NCBI RefSeq assembly: GCF_023159225.1
Contig: NC_063164.1
Coordinates: 74,605,800 to 74,669,799 of the forward strand
Origin: Perognathus longimembris pacificus
Lineage: Eukaryota; Chordata; Mammalia; Rodentia; Heteromyidae
Direction: 5' to 3'
Length of the DNA stretch: 64,000 nt
In this document: positions 54,046 to 64,000 of the stretch, one piece after another
Layout: every line of letters begins with the position of its first letter
Position numbering within the stretch: the stretch's first letter is position 1
Notes under the pieces: model-generated
Told to the model about the DNA's origin: nothing
What the model saw: only the letters and a program-made list of their open reading frames with translations
The model's database searches: none
Made by a program: the position numbers and the translations under genes

Positions 54046-55850
54046 TTACAACTGATAAATATTTCTTCCAAAATGTGAATCACTATATCCTGGCCTGTAC
54101 CAACTGCTCCTAAATAGTATAATATCCCTGAATGCCTCATTTAGGTGCAGAATATGTGTCAGGAGAAGCAACTGTTTCATCACAAAGGGCATGACTGACA
54201 TCTCCTTGCAATGCACCAATTTTCCATGTGACTCGAATGTTACAAATGTTTGAAAGTTACTGTTACATTTATAACCTCTAGATATTATAATTACTATCTC
54301 ATAAAATACATAAAGGTATTTTCTTACATTCATATCATTAAAGACTGCAAGAAGTTGCATTGGGCATCATCATGTTTAAACAACATTTTTGTGTCCTGTA
54401 TCCTATGTGTATTTATCCCATAACACCATGTAGAAAAAATTTGGGGCACTTCCAGGTGCCTAGGACACAATCTCTCTGTTGCATTTGCAATGTTTTATCA
54501 TTTAGGTTCTATCAATTCAACAAAGGTAAAACATAAATGCCAAGTGAGAATGACACAGTAGAGAAGGATCCCATCCCCTCCATTACTATGATTTGTGATA
54601 TTTACTGACAAATAGAATATACCAATAGAATCAGTCCCAAATTGCCTTTCAAGATTTAAGTATGAACAAATGGCAAGGTTTTGTGTGGGAGCAGAATGTA
54701 CAATATTTGCAGTGTCATAGAATAGGATTGTTTCCAAAGAGGGTTAGGCGACATCACTCCACAAAAGAGACTGGGAGGTGATGTGGGCACAAACCATTGT
54801 CCTGGGTATAGGAGAGAACACAGAAATATCATAAAATCCTTCTTTGATCTGTTGTCGCTACTGTTGGTTGTATGGGAAATTAACATATTTAATTAACTGT
54901 CTGACCAAAGCAGCTGTTCCCTTATATAAAGCCTCAAACATTGATGCCTGGCTTATCCCACTAGGTGTTTGAATGTGCCAGTGGCATAAGACTGATGATA
55001 TTTCATACCACATGGCTCAGCAGGACTCTTCTTGCAATCAGCAAAAGGCAAGATCTTCAAATTCTTCATGGAGTATAGATATGTTCCATCACAAATTGCT
55101 TAATAATGTAATATGTTAGGCCAGCCAACAGAAAGATCAATGCACAACAAAACTGACTGGCCAATCCAATCATTCCAAACTTCCAAAACAGACCTTGCTA
55201 CACTGGCACTGCTGACAGCCTGTCATGCTTTTTTCATCTTCATCACTGGGATGCTATTTTATTCACAATTCACTTCTTGCTTTTGATAGATCATTGTTGC
55301 TTTCTGTACCTGTTTTTCCCAACAAAATTTCCTTAACTGCAATATTTCCAAATCAAAAGAAATGTCACTGAGTCAGAAATTACTTTCATTAGTTCGCTAA
55401 GTTGTTAGTCCAAATCTTTTATGAGGATCTTGTAAAGTAAATTTAATACATCTAATTTTATATGGTACATGGATTGGTTTAAAGGATTTCTGAGAGAAGG
55501 GGCTGAGGGAAGGTAGGAAGTAGCTATTAGGGCCATTGAAAAATTCTTCCTTTACTTGGTTTGTTATTTTACACATTTGTGACAGAGTAAGAATCACACA
55601 TTTTCTATTTTGCATGGCTGGGGCTGTGAAGTGATGAGTTTATCTCTAGTAAAGATGGAGACCAGAATTTTCAATACCTTTCTTGGCGTAGTGTGGTAGC
55701 ACTGGTTATCTTGATTGCCAGCTCTGCTCTTTTCTGAACATATTAACTTTGCCATTGAACGTGTCTTCCTCATCATACCTTTACTACTGGAGACACTTAA
55801 TATTTCCTTTTGTACCATTTCTGAAATTCTTGGATAGTCCTGCAAAGTCT
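54046..55850 (-). other. Cluster of minus-strand open frames, possible unidentified retropseudogene
   Basis: Five minus-strand frames of 72-104 codons lie end to end in different phases (55594-55845, 55397-55615, 54656-54886, 54498-54737, 54046-54360), and the segment is somewhat less AT-rich than its surroundings. This pattern could be a decayed intronless copy of a gene of about 600 codons. I recognise no domain or family in any frame and see no clear A-tail, so this may equally be chance. Confidence 0.2.
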
Positions 55851-56179
55851 GCAGTTTCGTCTAGTACCATATGTAACTTACAAACACTTTGCTGCTTCAG
55901 CAATTGAGGGGCTCAACATCCTGATTAGAGTGCAAGTCTTCCATAAAAACTATGGAATTATTGTACTTTAAACTGCAAATAGCAAAACAAACAAAACCTA
56001 CAATATATCAATGTGTTTTATGTGGTCATAAAAATAAGGTATCTATGAAATTATGAAAATGAAGAAATGTTGGATAAATTTAAAAATGGTATTTATTTTA
56101 TTATTTCGTATTATATAAGTTCATATGCTCATATTTTTGTTTGCATATATTATCCAGGGCTAAGGAAATGTAAAATGTA

Positions 56180-56235
56180 TATATATATGTATATATATGT
56201 GTGTGTGTGTATGCATACATACACATATATATATG
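56180..56235. repeat. TA/TG microsatellite
   Basis: Alternating TATATATG, GTGTGTGT and ACATATAT tracts. Confidence 0.9.
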
Positions 56236-56704
56236 GATTCACATAAAATTGTGCATAGGTGCCTCACATATGTAGATATGGTGTTATATTTTACCTAGGG
56301 TTATGAAATGTAGGAGTAAAGTGGTTCTTCATAAACGAATGAATCATGCAAATGGGAGAATATCACAGCTGAAGCTAAGAAAGAACTATATTTTTTAGAG
56401 ATTTTAGGGACCTATCTTATTTTTAGTTCACTTAGGAATAAGAGGACCAGGAAACGAAATAATGTTGTCGTTATTCTGGCACTGTCATTTGCATTTGGAT
56501 TAGGAGACTTCTTACTAGGATATTTAGATAAGATTCACTAGACCTATTCCTGCTGTCCAGAAAATATGTGACTTAGTTGGAAACTGGAGAAAAATGAGGC
56601 ATTAATACATGATATAAGATATCTGCTCTCATGTTACTTACAGAACAAATGTCTAACAATGAGCTTAACTGGGGAATTACTGTAAAAAGAGATTTTATGA
56701 AGAA

Positions 56705-56925
56705 AGGAATGCTTGCCCAGCATGCACTAGGTTCTGGGTTTAATTTTCTTTTTTGCAATCAATCAATAAATTCATTAATCAATATGTTGAGTGAGGAGTT
56801 GTAGTACATACATAGCAAGTAAAATCCTAGCACTCAGGAGACTGAAGCAGGAAGTTTACATTATCAACATTGACCTTAGCTTTACATATCTTATCAAGAC
56901 CCTGTCTCAAACTAAAAAGAAGATG
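56705..56925 (+). repeat. ID-like fragment and B1-like SINE relic
   Basis: GCTTGCCCAGCATGCACTAG with GTTCTGGGTTTAATTTTC (56712-56755) is an ID-like unit. From 56795, AGTTGTAGTACATACATAGC, CCTAGCACTCAGGAGACTGAAG and ACCCTGTCTCAAACTAAAAAG resemble a B1/7SL-type monomer. Confidence 0.65.
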
Positions 56926-58254
56926 GGGAGAGAGTACAACAAAAATATACAAGATACTATATAGCTATACAGTTACACATAGCTAATTAAAAAGACACGG
57001 TGAATTCCAAATCATTTCTAACCTATTCCTAGTCTGTTGAGGAATGTACACACCTTCTTTGATTCATGTGTATGTGGGGTAGCTACTAATTCAAAATTTG
57101 AACAGCTCAGCCTGTGAAGAGAAACTTAAATGCAAAGGTTAATTGTCACTCATAGTAGCAGACATGTTTGTCTGCCTATGTTTTCTGAGCTAAGAATGGT
57201 ATATATTACCCTGTTACATACTTCTGATTGTCTGAGCAGTTGGTATCAGATTAGGCAGTATGTGGTCTATTGTATGATGTACTTTAACAAACTACTGATT
57301 GAACTTATCCAAATCAAGGATATGCTTTGCAAACAAAGTTTTGTTTTTAGTTTGGTATTTCTTCACTATCTATGAAAGATTTTTAAATATTTTTTATTCT
57401 TCACTCTTCTACTTTGAAATACATTTTAAGCAGGTTTTTTTTTTCCTAGTCCTCTTGGCTACCTTTCTAGCTATTTGTCAATATAGAATGCCATTCTTTC
57501 TCTTAAATGCCTTTGCACTCTTTCCTTTATTTCCTACTTCCATGAACTGGAAGAGTTGGATTGAGCCTAAAGCATAGATAATTATTATCTCTATTAGTGT
57601 TTTCAGTGACACTGATTGCATTTTCTCCATTGTACCATTTTTCAAGAAAGATGGGACTCTCTAACATTCCAGAGGTGGAATTCTAAGCCTTGTCACTAAG
57701 CCCATCACAGATAGAGCAGAAATTAGAGTATGTATTTATTGGAATAAATATGCTCCCTGGTACTCCACTTCTCTTTCTTTCTACAAGAAAATTCTAAACT
57801 TTATTTTATAAAAGTATCTTTCCCTAATATACACAGATATTTGAAATCAAATTAAGATGTCTTTCTCTGGCAAAGAACTAACATCTCAGTCAAGTCAAAA
57901 TATGGTGTATAAGTCCTCTCTGCTGTCTTGACTCAATGCAAAGAACATAGTAAAGAGATGGGAACACTGACCGCAAATCATCCATATCAGTAACAATTTA
58001 TCTTGATCAATGTTCTGTGTGAAATGGAATAAAATGTACATTTTCTTTCTTTTTTCTTATTCTATTGAATATGATTCTGGGGAACAATTAGATCAATTTG
58101 GTTTGTGCAAATCTCTATCCATATTGATTTTCAGTTCATGTCTTCTTATTCTTATTATTGAGCAAGGTCTATTGAAGTATCTGATTGCAAGAAATTATGT
58201 GCTTTTTCTCTGTATTCTTCTCACTTTCTTCATCACATATTTTTAGGTTCTATT
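56926..58254. other. No gene seen
   Basis: AT-rich unique sequence. Open frames (57130-57375, 57299-57577, 58010-58246) are hydrophobic and T-driven, without motifs. Confidence 0.55.
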
Positions 58255-58460
58255 AGGTTGTATCATTCCACTGCTCATCACTCCTTATAGGTTGAATGTC
58301 TTTTAATATTTCTCATGATATGGGTCTATTGGTAATGAATTTTAACAATTTAAAGTATCTATCCATTGCTTCTAAAAGACCTTTTCTTTAGATAGAAGAT
58401 GCAGAGTTGAATTTTACTTCACGACATTTGGAAACTATTTAGCCAAAGTCTTTTAAAATA
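58255..58460 (-). mobile_element. Ancient LINE-1 fragment, low confidence
   Basis: CTTTTAATATTTCTCATGATATGGGTCTATTGGTAATGAATT resembles a well-known block of old L1 ORF2 in antisense. The rest is too diverged to follow. (Block at about 58300-58341.). Confidence 0.4.
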
Positions 58461-60719
58461 TATTCTGTGTCATACCCCCCTTTTTGCTTGAAATAACAAC
58501 AGATCATGAATGCTCTTGTTATTTTTAAAATGATCATTTTATTTCTCTTTGTCTTTAATTTTAAACTATTTTCCTGCACCTTCAATGTATTTGGTTGTCT
58601 CTAGTATATTTTTTATTCCTCCCATTTTGTTTTCTATTTCATACAGTATAGTTTTCATCCAGAATTCCAACTTGGCTTTTGGGTGGCTTTTGCTTTTTCA
58701 CATTTTGATACAATTGTTTAAACATTTGAATACATTTGTAAAGATTGTTTTGATGACATGGTTGATATTCAATGTGTGGGAGTTTTGGTTGACTTTTAGA
58801 TGATTGCTTATCACTGTATGATATTTAATTTTCTGATATTTTGTGATCAGTTTTAAAATCTGAGATACTATATATTTCCTATTTTATAAAAATATTCTCA
58901 ATATGTATTTGAGCCACCATGTAAATCTTTTGATTTGTATTCTTGAGGTTTGTTAGGACAAAATCAGTGTCAGTTTAAAACTAAGTGTATCCTCTACTAT
59001 GATGACAACATTATTCTCAATGTTCACAATACACTGTGAAAGAATAACATTTCTTTAAGTAGAATAGATTGAAGACTTTTTGCCTATGGGCTTTAAAGCA
59101 ATAGCAGGAATCATGGATGACTAAATATTATAGTCTACCAGAAAAAAAATGTATCATTGATTTTATAGAAGCAACAAAAGTTGGAGTCAGGGTAGCGTAT
59201 GCAAAAACAAATTTAAGGTTTTGAAATGAGAACACTTGGGTTTGCATAATCTTTGTATCTTCTAAAATATATGCTCTCTTCATCTATAAAACTTAGAAGT
59301 CATTTTCTCTACTTATATTCTTTTTGCTTTTATATTTGTGTACTTTCTGTGTACCTTTCTGTCAAACACTGTGTTTCACAACCATTTTAATGTGTCTAGA
59401 CTTCCAAATACAGTGGCCCATCTATTTAACTATGGCTGAAATAAAATAGATTTCAATGAATTTCAAAAATCTAAAGAGACATATACTGAAAAAGTTGAAA
59501 AGCACACTATCTTCTGAAACAAATGAAAACTGAAATACAAACTTAAAGGACTATACTTGTTTTAACTTACATATCTACAAGAAAATCATCGAATACCGTA
59601 TTTCTGCATAGTTTATACAAAAGCTGAAACAATGTACATGGGTGCATATCCCCTTTGTTTCATGAATGAAGATGCACTTTATAATTCCTTGATAAAGCAC
59701 TAGTAATTTAAAGATAATAGGACATAATCAACAAAATAGGAAAATAGCACTTCCCCTTATCCACCACCCCCAGACACTAAAATTCCAACGTTTTACATGA
59801 TGAAAAAAATCATCAAACATAAAAACCTGGGATAAAATCCACAATATGAAAGTTACTGCCTTAATGAAATATTAAAATTGCATCAGGAATACACTTCTGG
59901 CATTAAAAATAAACAATAACATTTCTTCCTAGTTATGGTTCACTTCAATTCTTTAAAAATTAATTATTACCTCTTTAAATATTTGATTAAATTAGATTCC
60001 AGTAGATTATCAGTACCCATAAAACACATGCAATTGCGTATAAATTTCATCTCAGTTTCTGATACACTTTGTCACATTATTTAATTCTGTGATAAATTCC
60101 TTGATTTTTTTCCTTAGTAGTTCGAAAAAAGTGAACATAACCAAAGCTATCATTTTGTATATAAATATTTTATAGTGTTAAGAAGCATAATAAACAGGCT
60201 ATGACAGGAATATTTAGTACTTCCCTATCATATATTTTATGGGTTTCTAAAAAAGCCATTTACAAGTGCACCTCTTAAAAATATTTTTTAAATCCCCATA
60301 TCATTGCAAAGCAGGAGCTATTCTGCTCAGTTGCTCATAGTGTACATAGTATATGCTATTAGCATCTATTAATATATTCATACTAAAATATGCTTCAAAT
60401 GAAACCAAGCATATTTTCTGCTGTGGTTCAATTTTCCTGAACTCAGAGTACATTGTCTACTCTATTCCAACTTTAAATGTCATGCATAGGTATATTCTTC
60501 CTATTAGCATTTGTACTGAGTATATAAAGTCACAATCTTCCATTTCAGAGAATTGTCTTCACACAATCCACACTATTTTTAAATTTCACAAATGTATTAA
60601 TCAATTTTAAATGTTCATCAGTGAAAGTTGGCAATTGTATACTAAATATTCATAAAGGTGTTAGAATAGCTTATATACATAAATCTGAAGAAGGAAAGGG
60701 CTTGCTTAGATTAAGAAAT
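58461..60719. other. No gene seen
   Basis: AT-rich unique sequence with no supported feature. Confidence 0.55.
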
Positions 60720-61620
60720 CATGATTTGTAGAACATTTCATCTTGATCAGGGGTGGGGAATATTCTTTTCTTCTTAAATACTAGTCTGCCATATCTGGTC
60801 AAACATTCAATTAACTCATATGCAATATGACGATATCTGAAACTGTCTCTCTTTGGCAAGGCCTTTGGTGTTTGTTAGCTGGTATTGATATTGTTGCTCA
60901 CGGTGGGTTTGTGTTGATATATGTAGTCCATTCTTTGCAATGATGAGTGTTGAAAAGAAATGCTCCAAGAAGTATGTTGTTCCAAACATGAAAGTGTATT
61001 TCAATACATATTCCCTCCAAGTGGGAAATTCATCACTGCCTATGTAATCTTTATAAAGCTAAGCAATGTGTGAGGCTTTGTACCTAGCATTCAGCTTTTC
61101 ATTGCTTTATAGCTGAATGATTTTGTCATGTAGGTTGTCAGACACATCAGCTTGTTCCTCATTGAATTATGTAGCAGAGATGCTCAATTTTATTTGTTAC
61201 TTCTCCCATCCTTGGATATTTCATTAAACACTTCAATTAGTTTCCCACATTCACTAGTGTATCAAATATCACAGAATACTTTCAACTGTGTTATTCCTTT
61301 AAGTTATACTTTCCAACAGTGTCAATTTAGCATCATATGCTTTCATATTTGAAAGCAGAAAGCTAGAAAGATGGAGCCCTGCAGCTTGACATTCAGTCCT
61401 GAGAGGTGCTTAGTAATGCCCAACATCAACGCTGGATCACACAGCCAGTTGCACTGCTGTTGAATTCCTTGACTTTGCTATGAACTACTTGACACCATTC
61501 CACAATCTGTAAAACCTCATGAGCTTTCCCGTAACTCAGTCACTATACTTTAGAGTGATAGACAAAATCACCATACTCAGAGGGAAGATCACTCCTTAAA
61601 CTAGTAGCTATGAAATCCAC
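60720..61620 (-). pseudogene. hAT-transposase-derived gene relic, C-terminal half
   Basis: Minus-strand translation, in several frames, gives the landmarks of the hAT-derived family that includes GTF2IRD2, EPM2AIP1, ZBED5 and FAM200. In order: SEYGDFVYHSKV then LSYGK (about 61590-61530, the 'YxxxxWLSRGK' region); LMLGITKHLSGLNVKLQG (about 61430-61378); a long helical region; and YTFMFGTTYFLEHFFSTL (about 60995-60940), the C-terminal dimerisation segment, followed by a tail with LAKERQFQIS. Stops and frameshifts are frequent. It is either a processed pseudogene of a domesticated gene or an old hAT transposon copy. The N-terminal half is missing: an L1 3' end begins at about 61622. Confidence 0.62.
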
Positions 61621-61621
61621 T

Positions 61622-61885
61622 ATTTTTTTTCTTTTTTTCAATCTAATTTTATTGTCAAGGTGATCTAAGGAGGGATTAAAGTTGCATCTACAAGGTAGTG
61701 AGTACATTTCTTGTCATACTTGTTAACCCTTCCCTCATTTTTCTCCCACTATTCCTTACCCTCCCAACCCCCCACCCCCAGTCGGACAAATTTCTAACAT
61801 ATTGTCTTGTTAGTGTTGAATTGGTTTCCCCTTTATCCTTTTTCTCACCTTTCCTTCCCTAATGGAAGTAAATGTATATACAAGA
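61622..61885 (-). mobile_element. LINE-1 3' end, antisense
   Basis: A T-rich start, ATTTTATTGTCAAGGTGATC, ACATTTCTTGTCATACTTG, a C-rich tract, then CTAACATATTGTCTTGTTAGTG and CTTTATCCTTTTTCTCACC are the reverse complement of the 3' end type at 40136 and 63600. Confidence 0.75.
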
Positions 61886-62309
61886 GTATTTTCTTTGTTG
61901 CTGCGGTTTTTAATGTATTATGTAAAATTATTTCTTTTTTCTTTCATTTTGTATTGCTGTTGTCACTGTATTTGATTTCAGTACCTTGGGTATTGTATAT
62001 ATGTTTATTTTTATTTTTTTACAAAGTTTATGCATGGTATTACTGGTGACATCAACCTGCTGAACCAGAGACTTTCTTGTGCCAAAAGACAGTTTTGGTG
62101 CATGATGTAGGAGCTTGTAATTAAACCACTTGGTTTAAGACTGAGTTGATATCATTTCAGTCTGTCTTTTTTGACACATGCAAATAACCTTTTTTTCTTA
62201 TCTCACCATGAATGAAGTGTCATGGAAGTAAGGTCACTTGACTTTTGAACTGCTAGTTCAAGTTTTTTTTTTCCCTTGATAAAACAATGCTCTCAATCTT
62301 GTTGTCAGC
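61886..62309. other. L1-related or unique sequence
   Basis: 61950-62015 contains TGTCACTGTATTTGATTTCAG, also found at 63515 on the same strand upstream of the sense L1 3' end. The remainder is unassigned. Confidence 0.4.
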
Positions 62310-62480
62310 AAACGGAAGCTATTGATTCTTTTCAGTTAATTTTATACCCTGCTACTTTGCTGAATTTTTGGATGGAGTTTAGTAGCTTAGGGGAGGAGAT
62401 ATAAGGGCTATTTAAATACAGGATCATATCACCTGAAAAAAAGACATAGTTTTACTTCTTCCTTTCCCTACTTGGACAAG
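62310..62480 (-). pseudogene. LINE-1 ORF2 RT fragment
   Basis: GCTATTGATTCTTTTCAG, ACCCTGCTACTTTGCTGAAT and ACAGGATCATATCACCTGA correspond in order to 24245-24370 of the long L1, that is, the region around the RT catalytic SDD/ADD motif read on the minus strand. No open frame remains. Confidence 0.7.
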
Positions 62481-62499
62481 TTAGTGGGGAGCAAGTTGG

Positions 62500-62835
62500 T
62501 GAAGATTAGAAGAATTAATGAGGAAAATGAGTACAATGCCTCCATTCTACTTATTGTATAATACATAGTATATTCCACAGAACTGAGAAAAATAAGGGAA
62601 GAGATAGGTGAAAGGGATGACACAGATCATGATGCATTTTATATGTGGATTATTTTATAAATACCAAAGCATTCAATACATAAACTAAAAAGAGAAAAGT
62701 CAGTAAAAGAAAAGGGTGGACAAGAAAGTTAAACGGGGTGAAATTAATAAATAGACATCATATTCATAAACTGCTTTGTAGACTATCAACTCCTTTGTTA
62801 AAAAAAAGAAAATGTAAAAGTGTATTATTTATAAA
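62500..62835 (+). mobile_element. Old LINE-1 3' end relic
   Basis: It shares GATGACACAGATCATGATGC and CATATTCATAAACTGCTTTG with 38865-39265. Two related sub-units are again present (near 62620 and 62750). Confidence 0.5.
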
Positions 62836-63480
62836 ACAACAACAAAAAAACAATTTTGTCAAATAAGTCATCACTTCCATGCATGGTTTTCCATGACAGT
62901 ATTTTTCTCTCACATTTCAAATTCTGTGGTTTTCCTGTGATTGGCTATGTCCATTATGTGCCATAAACCACGAAGAAAAATAAATTTAAATATTCTGTGG
63001 GATGTTTTTTTGTTGTTCTATGTCTTGTGCTAAGTGAGAAACATGATCTGAGACAATTCTCTAAAACAAATACTTTGGGACATGTTTACATTATTTAGTG
63101 CTAACAACTACATGGCAGCACTCTTTCTCAAACTCTTTACCTACAGGAAGCCTTTGTTTCTCTCCAATTAACTTGCTCACCACATAATTTTTGTAAATAG
63201 TATCATTTCTGTCATAATAAGGCCTAGTGAAAATAGCTGTATTTGATTCTAAACTATAATAAAAAGCATATTAGTGGATGTGAGCCAGCCTGAAAGAAAC
63301 TTAGAAGCCATGTTTTCCCCCACTGGTAAGAATTAGTAAATATCTTGGAGAGTCCTAGCAGAGGATCACAAGAACTCAATACTTATGTACATAATATGAT
63401 GCTAAGCAAAATGAACTCCAATATATAAAAACAAGAGATTGCTTCATTGTTTTTATTTTTAATACACTAAATGATTTTTT
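62836..63480. other. No gene seen
   Basis: AT-rich unique sequence with no supported feature. Confidence 0.55.
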
Positions 63481-63514
63481 CTTTTTTTTCTTTCCTATGG
63501 GTTATCCCCTATTG

Positions 63515-63838
63515 TCACTGTGTTTGATTTCAGTACCCTAGGTATTTGGGCATTGTCCATACATTTATCCATACATTTGTCCATACATTGTCCATACATT
63601 TAGGGAAGGGAAGAGGAACATCAAAATGGTGACACAAAGGATAAAGGGTAAACCAATGCAACAGTGATGCTCATAAAACAATATGTTGGAAATTAACTGT
63701 ACAATTCATGGAGGGTGGAAACATGGGAGAAAAATGCAGAGGGGGTAAGGGGTAACAAGTATGACAAGAAATGTTCTCACTACTTTATGTATGTAACTGT
63801 AATCTCTCTGTACATCACCTTGACAATAAAATTAAATT
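63515..63838 (+). mobile_element. LINE-1 3' end with a short tandem repeat at its start
   Basis: TGTCACTGTGTTTGATTTCAG leads into four copies of an 11-12 bp unit TCCATACATTT(A/G) (63556-63602). Then come GGGAAGGG, CATCAAAATGGTGACACAAAGG, ACAATATGTTGGAAATTAAC, CAAGAAATGTTCTCAC and CATCACCTTGACAATAAAA, the standard L1 3' end of this genome. Confidence 0.8.
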
Positions 63839-64000
63839 TGAAAATATGTAATTGTATTTTTATGTTTATGTATTTTTATATTTAATTATATGTAATTGAA
63901 AATATGTAATTGATTTTATATAGTTGTGTTTGTAAACATTTGTAAATCTTTCTTAGATCAACACTCTGCATCACCTCAACTTGGTAGTCACCATTTAGGT
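63839..64000. other. No gene seen
   Basis: AT-rich sequence with repeated AAAATATGTAATTG words (63839 and 63897). Confidence 0.5.

Noticed and set aside
63556..63602. Four short direct repeats considered as a CRISPR-like array
   Set aside because: Units are 11-12 bp, contiguous without spacers, and lie in a mammalian L1; a slippage repeat.

Overview
The window is mammalian nuclear DNA from a rodent: AT-rich, gene-poor, and built largely from retroelements. No host protein-coding gene, tRNA, rRNA or bacterial feature is visible. At least five copies of one dimeric SINE (an ID-like tRNA-derived head joined to a second tRNA-like half, A-tailed) together with several older dimeric SINEs point to the geomyoid/castorimorph rodents (pocket mice, kangaroo rats, gophers). 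That lineage call is inference from remembered SINE structure, not a database match.

Left part (1-25 kb). Positions 1-4930 are the 3' portion of a decayed gammaretrovirus-like (class I) provirus: gag capsid and nucleocapsid, a gag-pol junction stop, protease, reverse transcriptase with a large deletion, RNase H, integrase, almost no env, polypurine tract and 3' LTR. It abuts an L1 promoter/ORF1 piece (about 4931-7785) that is itself split by an antisense solo LTR. Short L1 3' ends follow, then simple repeats, two SINEs, an antisense L1 carrying a class II solo LTR with a 6-bp target duplication (15193-15746), and two abutting antisense L1s (20963-24800), the larger interrupted by a SINE.

Middle (25150-31315). 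A second provirus, betaretrovirus-like (class II), has two diverged LTRs, a primer-binding site, a long leader without recognisable gag, a pol remnant from the RT connection domain through RNase H to integrase, and a decayed env region containing one unexplained 205-codon open frame. Its 3' LTR lacks the last 42 bp and no target duplication is seen.

Right part (31-64 kb). Long stretches of apparently unique non-coding DNA alternate with small repeats: a cluster of L1 3' ends (38.9-40.4 kb), an L1 with 5' inversion nested in a SINE (40601-41872), an ancient antisense L1 (51.6-53 kb), a 68-bp L1 insertion with a 14-bp target duplication, twin 24-bp perfect palindromes inside a SINE (48823-48884), and a broken hAT-transposase-like gene (about 60.7-61.6 kb).

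Nothing here works together as a functioning pathway. The value lies in nested insertion history and provirus decay. I found no convincing new functional system; the strongest oddities are the palindrome pair, the hAT-like relic, the 5'-inverted L1, and the 205-codon frame in the second provirus.
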